17,015 nucleotides of DNA from CAYSPT01 sp964432985 (GTDB taxonomy: Bacteria; Muiribacteriota; CAYSPT01): the NCBI GenBank assembly GCA_964432985.1, contig CAYSPT010000091.1:1-17015 (forward strand). The letters are read 5' to 3'. Shown piece after piece: positions 7,401-14,091 of this stretch. The number at the start of each line of letters is the position of its first letter. The stretch's first letter is position 1. The position numbers and the translations under genes were made by a program. The notes under the pieces are model-generated. The model made no database searches and was not told the DNA's origin. It was given only the letters and a program-made list of their open reading frames with translations.

Positions 7401-7497
7401 TGAGATGATCAACTCTACTGAGCAGGTTGGTCATCTCATGCTTATTCATATCGAGATATATCATGCTCATGAGCGCGCGTTGTCCCCAAAATGGCAT
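4495..7497 (-). CDS. Unrecognised 1000-aa protein: coiled coil, Pro-rich repeats, one membrane helix, basic C-terminus
   Basis: No family recognised. In order: a charged coiled coil (about 20-145, e.g. HLRRKIAALKQ, HLDHQIKNLKQEFKQ); a long low-complexity region rich in Pro, Ser and Thr (about 185-560); one hydrophobic helix (about 604-624, HLLIFLGLLACILEP); a Thr/Arg/Gln-rich linker (about 715-765); and a basic, more globular-looking C-terminus (about 780-1000, ending TTTRKVL). Within the Pro-rich region a short motif recurs: LLLDY (192-196), LQLEY (221-225), LSLEL (396-400), CQIEY (464-468), LQLDY (504-508) and ITLDY (586-590). Two in-frame tandem repeats encode PQRLE/PQRLT and PPYAVP copies. 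The start is uncertain: M1, M10, M12, M17 and M22 are all possible and none has a good Shine-Dalgarno site. A clear promoter lies about 60 bp upstream. The length of the open frame supports a real gene. Confidence 0.8.
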   Translation of the reverse strand: MPFWGQRALMSMIYLDMNKHEMTNLLSRVDHLRRKIAALKQDSVNETREFETIKRRLCSYGHKNDRIEKGIQRFSDFIAVEKLIRHLDHQIKNLKQEFKQEVDNLEVVATNLDKYSKTITRVRKRITHLEKQKEVLDHDFISLVSVTEVTKSLKPLSKDTAVLQALDMSKGSGISSYLKREIRKYPMSTAPLLLDYYQPELPAATGEFYQEGKPEQRLVPLQLEYVRQSVPILPGLLTAKSANNPENIPALLYHPQETPPVVVSGELAETIRKMREKPLLLVDHCVDSFTEENYCFALAEIGLEIEATCISHHSRFLSGVKSPYQIPSRAGSGRDSARSITSPLPRKEAPTEAAFMQPGFSVFGTLSEKGSAALPRTGNHVLTDRGHSCLHNDYVLSLELPSPDIPHRSHHDTLRTIKEIPVYGIYLPIEPQRLEPQRLTPQLPTPQNSGETVETSRFVHEAVCQIEYIPYPVPPRLVLPPPYAVPPPYAVPPLYAEKELQQPLQLDYASPAQIETGFIQRLRSGELDLLAMAMEAETVDFPLRHQDEAIPRIADTCTREMLSLPFIQQPLSEKIKTTIDATLHAITLDYLVPLAHAASKVRIKHLLIFLGLLACILEPRVIAYTTIPREPTTATYGSLACLENHLLASETIGRYNRAQTAANSVQTMFGTVEETLHSAGKYRGRSFPVFSLLGKAGTICTRSSSYLVTSAAAFCTAIHSARQTRTQNETRARTTQAENRNAVTEQESISEHTTTQKPPSESILSLIRKTTGRDEPTYYKPVGGNTTISVTPPAADALAKNSTNYVIYIVGFKNPRNVIFRKTTRVTHDGHLIYINSKPYVIHWAPRVGKYKPEELVEPLEDILTKRKFTLTALASISVSAEQYKIYKEEIARVLSGKPLPKKLARNLRKNLCHRYTYGLVSKRFNPRFEKNTIWVPQCDAPVAFIRWNRGWGKKNSVINRAKLVINPFKKSKTNTQIVNAVEKTKKYQGYKVTTTRKVL
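6016..6063. repeat. 18-bp tandem repeat, about 2.7 copies, coding
   Basis: The plus strand repeats GGTGGTGGCACCGCATAC with small changes in the first and last copies. On the minus strand it encodes PPYAVP units of the 1000-aa protein, adding exactly six residues per copy. Confidence 0.8.
6182..6211. repeat. 15-bp direct duplication, coding
   Basis: AGGCGTTGAGGTTCA (6182-6196) is followed directly by AGGCGTTGAGGTTCG (6197-6211), 14 of 15 bases equal. It encodes two PQRL(E/T) units of the 1000-aa protein in frame. Confidence 0.8.
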
Positions 7498-7556
7498 TTG
7501 TGCCGGACGTGCATTTCAAGCAGTTCTTTCCGGGCGTCGGCATTCCGGTGAACACC

Positions 7557-7586
7557 AGTATAACGGTGCCGGTGGAAGGGAGTCAA
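7557..7586 (-). promoter_or_regulatory. Sigma70-type promoter for the 1000-aa gene
   Basis: The minus strand has TTGACT (7586-7581), an 18-bp spacer and TATACT (7562-7557). It points toward the gene at 7497 and lies just past the ssrA terminator, so the gene is probably transcribed independently of ssrA. An AT-rich stretch (about 7586-7625) lies directly upstream and could act as an UP element. Confidence 0.65.
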
Positions 7587-7670
7587 ATAAAATATATATA
7601 TAGGCAATAGATATATGATTATTCATAGGTTTCCACAACATATCAATAATGGAAATAGCAAGAGAATAAT

Positions 7671-7711
7671 GGGAAAAGAGAAAAGCCGGTCTCGATCTAG
7701 AGACCGGCTTT
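7671..7711 (-). terminator. Intrinsic terminator of ssrA
   Basis: A perfect 12-bp stem (AAAGCCGGTCTC, 7682-7693, with GAGACCGGCTTT, 7700-7711) around a 6-nt loop, ten bases past the tmRNA 3' end. On the minus strand it is followed by TCTCTTTTCCC. Confidence 0.88.
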
Positions 7712-7720
7712 AATGCACAG

Positions 7721-8072
7721 TGGAGACGGCGGGAATCGAACCCGCGTCCGAAAAAAGCTCCGATCGAAGTACTACGAGTGTAGTCGGCGTTTAATTTTGC
7801 TTCACGAGATTCCCGCCGACAGGTACCTCGTGGGCGAGCCCTCTTGATTTCCTCCCGCCAGCCAAGGGCGGAGCCAGCGGAAGTATCCTGCTAAAATGGC
7901 GTCCTTTCCGCCCGTGCAGGAAACGGCCGGGAGAACGTGACTGCGCTTATTAGGCAGCCAGTGCTAGTTCTTGATCTGCAAGTACATTTAAATTCCACCT
8001 GTTTTACGAGGTCGATGGAACCTCGACTCGCACTTCAAGCCTCACTTCCTCCGTCGAACCCTGGTCGTCCCC
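7721..8072 (-). ncRNA. ssrA: Transfer-messenger RNA (tmRNA)
   Basis: A 352-nt one-piece tmRNA that rescues stalled ribosomes by acting first as tRNA-Ala and then as a short mRNA. The 5' end reads GGGGACGACCAGGGTTCGAC and pairs with the 3' end CGTCTCCA (one G-U). The T arm GCGGGTTCGATTCCCGC is perfect. The terminal CCA is not encoded (CTG follows in the DNA), so it would be added after processing. The internal tag frame ends in ALAA followed by two stop codons. The rest is GC-rich and paired, as expected for the pseudoknot regions. The gene has its own promoter and terminator, and its 5' leader of about 44 nt would be removed by RNase P. Confidence 0.97.
7950..7979 (-). other. tmRNA proteolysis-tag reading frame (ADQELALAA)
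   Basis: The codons GCA GAT CAA GAA CTA GCA CTG GCT GCC are followed by TAATAA. The GCA is taken as the resume codon because the five bases before it, TACTT, keep the U and A found at -5 and -4 in known tmRNAs. The ALAA ending is the usual ClpXP/ClpAP degradation signal. Confidence 0.85.
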
Positions 8073-8078
8073 TTTGAC

Positions 8079-8113
8079 CAGTGTTTAACAATACTATCAA
8101 GCACGAAACACTG
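8079..8113 (-). other. Hairpin in the tmRNA precursor 5' leader
   Basis: CAGTGTTT (8079-8086) and AAACACTG (8106-8113) form an 8-bp stem with a 19-nt loop between the predicted transcription start and the mature 5' end. It may present the RNase P cleavage site. Confidence 0.45.
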
Positions 8114-8160
8114 TCCATTACAAGTATACACTACCGCCTGTCAGAGGTCAATGTTTCGTG
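8102..8160. promoter_or_regulatory. Inverted repeat bracketing the ssrA promoter
   Basis: CACGAAACA (8102-8110) and TGTTTCGTG (8152-8160) are perfect 9-bp inverted copies lying immediately outside the -10 and -35 boxes, with 41 bp between them and centres 50 bp apart. This could be a pair of operator half-sites or a cruciform; no regulator is identified. Confidence 0.45.
8123..8151 (-). promoter_or_regulatory. Sigma70-type promoter of ssrA
   Basis: The minus strand reads TTGACC (8151-8146), a 17-bp spacer and TATACT (8128-8123). Start is expected near 8116, about 44 nt before mature tmRNA. Confidence 0.85.
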
Positions 8161-8242
8161 GTGCCACGGTGTGCTGCAAGACCATTTAAGACTGCTTTGG
8201 TAATCACACGTTTCCAGCCGTTCTCGCTATGTAATGGATGCG

Positions 8243-8271
8243 TTGACGTCTCTCTGGGGTCGGGTTATAAT
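8243..8271 (+). promoter_or_regulatory. Strong sigma70-type promoter of the four-gene operon
   Basis: TTGACG (8243-8248), a 17-bp spacer and a perfect TATAAT (8266-8271). Start is expected near 8278, leaving a leader of about 54 nt. The promoter is divergent from the ssrA promoter, with about 90 bp between their -35 boxes. Confidence 0.88.
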
Positions 8272-8331
8272 GTGACACAGCCACACAACGTAACAGGTTA
8301 AAAGCCTTACCAATAAGGAAAAACAGCTTAT

Positions 8332-10491
8332 ATGAGTGATACTGGAACATACACTGAGGATTCACTGCAAAAGCTCAACTCTCTTATCGATGCCCCGGAA
8401 ATGATAAAGGAAATAGGTTTTCGGTCTGATTCGATGTTCTTTTCGGGTAACAAATTGTACTGCTATTGTCCCCTGGATGGATCTACCACTCAGGGCAATA
8501 TGGAGATCGACCTGAATAAAAAGTCGTTTTTCTGCAATACATGCCGTGAAAAGGGAGATCTCATTGGACTGTTCGCCAAAGCACGCAAAATCACCTATGA
8601 ACGTTCAGCGGATATCTGGAACCGCAAGTACGGCAACAAGACGCTGGCGACGCTCAATAAAATGCCCATCGAACAGCAGATCGATATGGAACCGGTTGAT
8701 GAAAGCCTCTCCCTGGAGGAGATGCAAAAGAGAAAAGAGGGTCCGATATTTCCTGACAGGGAAGATTTTTGCTGGAAACTATTCAGCCTTAAACAGGGAG
8801 GAAGCATCCAGTTGATCTTGAGCTCTGAAGTTAGTGCTCTGACGAGTTTCCATGCTCTTATTTCTCAGTTCACATTCACGTTTGACGGAAAGGAATTTTT
8901 TGAGTCTGGTTCAAGGGCTGAACATGCTCCCTGGGCAGTAGGGGATTTTTTCCTGCTTCATAAAACCAGACGAGCCGTTGAATTTATTAGGGATGGGCTT
9001 TATAGCTATGTACCGGTCAAGGTAAAAACGGAAACAGGGGTGATGACCCCGGAAGAAAGCCTGGAATTTGTCGACAGCCTGTTTACCGGCGATGGAAAAA
9101 CACGAATCGAGGTGGACGGCACCGAATATCAGCCTGAAGATATAGTATTTGATTTTACCAGGGTGTGCCGTGAGGTAAGAAGGGAAATCAGGGTCATACG
9201 GGATAGATACAAAGTCCCGGAAGAGCATATAGAGATCCTTACCGATGGGGAGACTATTGTTCTCACACTTCTTTTTGACCTGTTTGGTGCCACCCCGTCC
9301 CGTTATTTACCCGAAGTATTCAGCGGAATTGCCATGGAGTTCGCCGAGGTTAGAAAACAGGATGGGAGCGTGGTTTACCAGGAAAGCAAGACAGCTGATA
9401 TGAGCTGTTACCATCGCGAATTCATGAGACCTATCGTCAACCGCTCGAGCCCCTGGAGCGACCGGACATTCGTGTCGTTGGGCGCCGGTGTGTTTATGAG
9501 AATGTCCAGCGAAGAAGTGCTGCTGGCCAGTCGTGCTCCCCGCGAAGGGCAAAAGGCCAGCGGTATCGTGACCAGGGTATCCAAATTGGTAGTGCTGTAC
9601 CGGGAGGCGCTTCGGTCGGTACTTCGTCAAAAAATCGACCTGCCGGGACCCGACATGGTGCAACCGATCATGTCAGAAGCATCATCAACAGATACGGGGG
9701 GGGAAATAGTCGCTGGAGCGGAAGATCATGTCCCTGACGGTAAACAGTCCTTTACCTTCTGGCCTCCTCAAGTCATATCTGTAGGTGATATTTCAAAAGA
9801 AGTAGAAAAAAGGCACATAGCTCTGACCGGTTTACCGGCAACGCGGTTTCCCAACCTGGACAAAATCATCCGGGCCGCTCCGGGAGAGGTAGTACTGGTG
9901 CTGGGGCGGTATCCGTCGCCGACAGTGTGCTTTTCACTGCATTTATGCCTTGACGTGTGTGTAGCGGCTGAATATTCATTGCTGTTGTTTGGCCAGGAGC
10001 CGGGACCTGAACAGTTTATCACCACCCTTACCTCTCTGCCGTCTGAAATACTGGAGAAAAAACGTGACTTTATCAATTGCCGGATGGGATTTCTCTCCAG
10101 CTTGCCAGCAGGTGAGGCTCTCGATACATTCCTGGCCAGTGTGGCTGAAGAGGACAGCGAGATGATAGTGACCGGCGCGCTCCCGGACAGTTCTGCCGCG
10201 CTGCGGTTTGCCCGGAAACTTCGCTCCCATAAGATGGGAGCAGTTCTGGCAGTGCCGTCTTATGAGCAGATTGCGCGCAGCACAACGGCCTGGGAATTTG
10301 CTCTCGGTACTGGTACCTATTCGGAGGGGCCCAGCGCCGTAGTGTTCCTGGACGATGAGGGGGAGAATCAATTCTCGGCCCGGGTTATCCGAAGCAATCT
10401 GGGGAAACCAGGTATCGTACATATTCGATACCTGGAACAGGAATACCGGTTCGAGGAGACCAGTCGGAAAGATGGTGGACCCACACTATGA
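8332..10491 (+). CDS. Degenerate primase-helicase-like protein (CHC2 finger + AEP-like + DnaB-like)
   Basis: 719 aa in three modules. (1) Residues about 40-95 resemble the CHC2 zinc finger of DnaG: C46-P-L-D49, then C68-x2-C71 and KGDLIGLFAKARKITY. The usual His is Asp49, with an extra Cys44. (2) Residues about 270-400 fit the order of an archaeo-eukaryotic primase (AEP) domain: IVFDFT, YKVPEEHIEI, FGATPSRYLPEVF, ADMSCYHREFMRP. The second Asp of DxD is T276, and the SG-x-K-G-x-H motif is missing (TDGETIV). (3) Residues about 495-708 follow the DnaB RecA domain from GLPATRFPNLDKI to a DnaB-like end (KPGIVHIRYLEQEYRFEE). Walker A reads GRYPSPTV (525-532), without Gly-Lys-Thr, and the Walker B Asp is Gly615. 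Catalysis looks lost; a binding or structural role is inferred. AAGGA lies 12 bp before the ATG. The TGA overlaps the next start by 4 bp. Confidence 0.85.
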   Translation: MSDTGTYTEDSLQKLNSLIDAPEMIKEIGFRSDSMFFSGNKLYCYCPLDGSTTQGNMEIDLNKKSFFCNTCREKGDLIGLFAKARKITYERSADIWNRKYGNKTLATLNKMPIEQQIDMEPVDESLSLEEMQKRKEGPIFPDREDFCWKLFSLKQGGSIQLILSSEVSALTSFHALISQFTFTFDGKEFFESGSRAEHAPWAVGDFFLLHKTRRAVEFIRDGLYSYVPVKVKTETGVMTPEESLEFVDSLFTGDGKTRIEVDGTEYQPEDIVFDFTRVCREVRREIRVIRDRYKVPEEHIEILTDGETIVLTLLFDLFGATPSRYLPEVFSGIAMEFAEVRKQDGSVVYQESKTADMSCYHREFMRPIVNRSSPWSDRTFVSLGAGVFMRMSSEEVLLASRAPREGQKASGIVTRVSKLVVLYREALRSVLRQKIDLPGPDMVQPIMSEASSTDTGGEIVAGAEDHVPDGKQSFTFWPPQVISVGDISKEVEKRHIALTGLPATRFPNLDKIIRAAPGEVVLVLGRYPSPTVCFSLHLCLDVCVAAEYSLLLFGQEPGPEQFITTLTSLPSEILEKKRDFINCRMGFLSSLPAGEALDTFLASVAEEDSEMIVTGALPDSSAALRFARKLRSHKMGAVLAVPSYEQIARSTTAWEFALGTGTYSEGPSAVVFLDDEGENQFSARVIRSNLGKPGIVHIRYLEQEYRFEETSRKDGGPTL

Positions 10492-13400
10492 ACGAAGAGC
10501 TAGCACGCATAATTGAGCGGCTGAAAAGCGATGATCCCCAGGTCAGGAAGGACGCCGCCGTGGCGTTGGGAGAAATGGAAAATCCCGAGGCCATTCCTGC
10601 CCTCATGGATATGGTCTCCGATCCCAATCCGGCCGTCAGATATTTCATCAAGCGGTCCCTCGGACGTCTCAGGAGCATTCACACTCCGCGGCATGAAGAG
10701 GTGGTCAAAGACCTCAAAGACAGTGAAGAGCCGGATATTAACCTCGAAGCTCTTGAAAAATACTTGAATCACTCCGATTACACGAAGAGGTTGACGGCCA
10801 TTAAGGGTGCGATGAAAATCGCCAGCCCGATGGCGGTTCCCCTGTTTATCGACCGGCTCAACATAGAAGAGCACGATTTTGTTAAATCAGCGCTGGTAAA
10901 GGCCGTCGGAACTCTCGGAGGGGAAGAAGTGGTTGGCAGTATAGTGCCTTTCCTTAAAGATTCTGATAGTCGTGTCAGAGCCAATGCTATAGAAGGTCTG
11001 GAAGCAACCGGCACTGATATTCTCGGGTATATTACCGGCTGTCTCGGTGATTCTGATGGTCGTGTACGGAGTAATGCTTTGAAAGTGCTGGCCGGTTATG
11101 ATCGGGAGGAAGCTGTCAAGCTTCTGGAGGAGATGTTTAGAACAGGGGATTTCTCCGCGCGGTTCAGCTCAGTGCACGCCCTGGGCACCCTGGGGCCACA
11201 TCCCCGTGTGATTAGTATCCTGAAGGAGGCTATGCAGCAGCCCGAAGAGGAATTGAAAGAAATGGCCCGGGTGGCTCTGGAGAAGGTGCGGGACGCCGGC
11301 GGTGATCTCTCGGCTGCCCAAACGACCGGTCCATCTTCGGATGAAGTTCCCGTGTTGGAAGGCCTCTCCGACGGACAGCTTATCGAAGTCGACCGTTCGG
11401 AGATCATTGTGGCGACGGCTAAAATGAATTGGGTAAGGATTATCCTGCCGATTATCGGTATCGCTGTTATTGTGACACTCATAATAATGTTTCCCTACCT
11501 GAAAAAAGTGTATATGTATCAGCGGGCTCAAGTTGATATGTCCGCTGGAAGATTTGAAGAAGCTAAAAATCGTTTTGACGCTGTTCCCGATTTTAGAAAC
11601 TCGAGAAAACTTGCCCAGGAAGCAAAGCGCCAGGCTTATCTGGTAAAAGTGCGAGAACAGCTCGAAAAATCCAATTTGCGCGGTGCGCGTGATATTTGCA
11701 TAGAGGCCTTGACCTCGTTTCCCGGAGATGAAGATATTCTCGAACAATTGGAGGAAGCATACAAACGCCTGGCTTTGGGAGCTATTGAAGAGGAACGGTA
11801 TGACGTTGCTCTCGATTTAGTGAATGAGTATAAGAAACAGTTCCCCTCATCGGTGGAGGATATCGAACAGGACATCAAGGAGCGGTTCCGGGCTCGAACA
11901 TCAATTCTCGACCCCAAACGTGACAGTTCCCGTATGTTACAGATCATGGGTGACCAGGGCAGGTTTTTCCCTGGCGATCTCGACTTGAAAAAAGACATGG
12001 GAGAGGTCCGGTTGGAGCAGGCTAAAGGTCTGCTGGAAAAAAACAAGTATGACAAGGCCTTTCTGCTTCTCAAGGAACTGCAGAAAGTCTTCCCGGGCCG
12101 CTCGGATATCAAAGAACTACTGAGGAAATGCGAGATCGGACGGGCAACTACATCGGCAGATACCGGTTTGAACAAGTTTCGGATGCGGGAACTGAGTGAA
12201 ATGGTTAAAAAGTATCCTGACAGCAAAGAGATTAGAAAAGAACTGCTTCAGCTTTATCTGGAAAGTGGAAAAAACCTGGATAAAGAAGGAAATGAAGAAG
12301 TGGCACGCAACTATTACCGGAAGGCATTGGCTCTTGCTCCCGGTGATAGACGGGTCATCTCGGCCATAAATTCCCAGCATCTCAAGAACGCTGAACATTT
12401 ACTCTCTCTCATGCGGTTCAGAGAGGCGGAATCAGAGTTGTCTGCAGTTCGGACGGTTAAAGATGACCTGGAGAAAGCCGACTCATTGAGGCGGGATATT
12501 TCGGTAGCTGAGGTGCAGGCTATCTTGAAAAGGAACAACCTTGAAATGGCCTCCCGCCGTCTGGAAACCCTGGGCAGACGGTACCCGGGCGATTCTGAAA
12601 TCGAAGGAATGCTCAAACAGGTGAGAATCGATACGGTAAAAGACCTGTTCTACCAGGGCTTGTATGAGGAAGCAATAGGCCGGTTCGAAGAGCTCCGCAC
12701 AAAGTATCCGGATGTATCGTTTGACCAGGAAGTGATCCGAGCCAGGCTGGAGATGGCCGGGGAGCATTTCAGAAATAGCCGTTACCATCAGGCTTATGAA
12801 CTGTACAAGCAGATCCTCTCCAACCATCCCGGCAATGCATTAGCTCTGCGCGGTTTGAAGCAGTCCCATTTCAAAGCGGGGCAGTTGTACTTGAAAAACC
12901 GTGATTACGCAAAAGCGGTAACAGAGTTTCAGACAGCTTTAAAGCTCGATTCCGGCTATACTGCTGCCCGGGCTGGACTGACAGAAGCATACATAATCCT
13001 GGCGAAAGGTTACCTGGATGAGGGAAGGCTCACCGAAGCCAGGCGGTATGTTGAGGAGTCACTTCGTGTTTTTCCCAACAACGAGGAGGCGGCGTCTCTT
13101 GAGCAAGCCATACGAGTCAAGGAAATGGAAAGGCAGTACAGCTCTGTCGGTAATCCCTACATCCGCCGTCCCGATCCTGAACAGACAGCGGGCACAACGT
13201 CCACCGGCAGCGGGACTAAAAGTGGGACGACCGCCGCTCCCCCGACCACCAGGGGAGGCTGGTCAACCGTGTTCACCACCAGAGATCCTTCTGGAGACGA
13301 CCGCGGCGATGGCAGTTACAACTATCCTTTACATCCGGCCTTCGAAGAGGGTGCTTTCGATATCACGCGGTTTGAGGTCAGAGTATCGTCAGATCAGGTG

Positions 13401-14057
13401 GCGTTCAGGGTTCGGCTGGCAAAGAAAATCCTGCGGGAATACCATCCATCGCCGAACGATATCACGACGCGGGAACCCATCCCCGTTCTTGAAGTGGGTG
13501 ATGGCGGTTGGATCTATCAGATGTTCGATATATACATAGACATGGACAGTGTCGAGGGATCGGGAAAGATGAATACATTGCCCGGAAGAAACCTCCTTTT
13601 TGCCCCCGGAGATGCCTGGGAGAAAGTCGTGCTGGTTTCCCCGGAGAGCCGTTCTTCCATGGACCATGCCATTACCAATAAATCTGAAATTCCCCTTCTG
13701 TCGGAACTACGCAGTAGCATCATTTTACCCACTGTGGTGTTCGTAGAGAGGGACACTTTTGAAGTTCGGGTACCAGTTGAAACAATCGGACGCCCCGCTG
13801 CCGGATGGAAATATCAGGTACTCATGATGGGGTACACGAAAAACGATCTGCGCAGTTCGCTGCGGACAATCGAAGTACAGGCTCACGCCGACCGGGAGCA
13901 CTTCGGCGGCGGCAGCGATTATCACGGTAACCCAAATGTTATCGACCTGCTCGATCCCACCGGAGGAAAAGGGCAGTTCTCCATGCTTGCCGATTATGTG
14001 AGTAAGCCCAATTATCAACAGAACCGGTACGCTACGATCAGGATGGTTCAGCGGTAG
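10488..14057 (+). CDS. HEAT-repeat / membrane helix / TPR protein with glucodextranase-C-like domain
   Basis: 1189 aa. The N-terminal third (about 1-265) is HEAT repeats (e.g. DDPQVRKDAAVALGEMENPE, then DSDSRVRANAIEGLEATG). One membrane helix follows (about 314-337, VRIILPIIGIAVIVTLIIMF). Residues about 345-880 are TPR-like helical pairs (SAGRFEEAKNRFDAV, NRDYAKAVTEFQTALKLDSG, DEGRLTEARRYVEESLRVFP). A Thr/Ser/Gly linker (about 895-922) leads to a beta-rich C-terminus (about 925-1189) starting DPSGDDRGDGSYNYPLHPAF, the signature of the glucodextranase C-terminal, DOMON-like carbohydrate- or surface-binding module. The likely topology is HEAT inside and TPR plus binding module outside. The ATG overlaps the upstream TGA, so the HEAT domain is a plausible docking platform for the degenerate primase-helicase. 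No enzyme domain is seen. Confidence 0.92.
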   Translation: MNEELARIIERLKSDDPQVRKDAAVALGEMENPEAIPALMDMVSDPNPAVRYFIKRSLGRLRSIHTPRHEEVVKDLKDSEEPDINLEALEKYLNHSDYTKRLTAIKGAMKIASPMAVPLFIDRLNIEEHDFVKSALVKAVGTLGGEEVVGSIVPFLKDSDSRVRANAIEGLEATGTDILGYITGCLGDSDGRVRSNALKVLAGYDREEAVKLLEEMFRTGDFSARFSSVHALGTLGPHPRVISILKEAMQQPEEELKEMARVALEKVRDAGGDLSAAQTTGPSSDEVPVLEGLSDGQLIEVDRSEIIVATAKMNWVRIILPIIGIAVIVTLIIMFPYLKKVYMYQRAQVDMSAGRFEEAKNRFDAVPDFRNSRKLAQEAKRQAYLVKVREQLEKSNLRGARDICIEALTSFPGDEDILEQLEEAYKRLALGAIEEERYDVALDLVNEYKKQFPSSVEDIEQDIKERFRARTSILDPKRDSSRMLQIMGDQGRFFPGDLDLKKDMGEVRLEQAKGLLEKNKYDKAFLLLKELQKVFPGRSDIKELLRKCEIGRATTSADTGLNKFRMRELSEMVKKYPDSKEIRKELLQLYLESGKNLDKEGNEEVARNYYRKALALAPGDRRVISAINSQHLKNAEHLLSLMRFREAESELSAVRTVKDDLEKADSLRRDISVAEVQAILKRNNLEMASRRLETLGRRYPGDSEIEGMLKQVRIDTVKDLFYQGLYEEAIGRFEELRTKYPDVSFDQEVIRARLEMAGEHFRNSRYHQAYELYKQILSNHPGNALALRGLKQSHFKAGQLYLKNRDYAKAVTEFQTALKLDSGYTAARAGLTEAYIILAKGYLDEGRLTEARRYVEESLRVFPNNEEAASLEQAIRVKEMERQYSSVGNPYIRRPDPEQTAGTTSTGSGTKSGTTAAPPTTRGGWSTVFTTRDPSGDDRGDGSYNYPLHPAFEEGAFDITRFEVRVSSDQVAFRVRLAKKILREYHPSPNDITTREPIPVLEVGDGGWIYQMFDIYIDMDSVEGSGKMNTLPGRNLLFAPGDAWEKVVLVSPESRSSMDHAITNKSEIPLLSELRSSIILPTVVFVERDTFEVRVPVETIGRPAAGWKYQVLMMGYTKNDLRSSLRTIEVQAHADREHFGGGSDYHGNPNVIDLLDPTGGKGQFSMLADYVSKPNYQQNRYATIRMVQR

Positions 14058-14091
14058 GATAGTTCAGCGGCAGGAATGAGGAGGTAAAGGG

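Noticed and set aside
8332..10491. A functional DnaG-type primase or replicative helicase
   Set aside because: There is no TOPRIM domain, the AEP-like motifs are altered and Walker A lacks Gly-Lys-Thr. Only the fold order supports the relationship.
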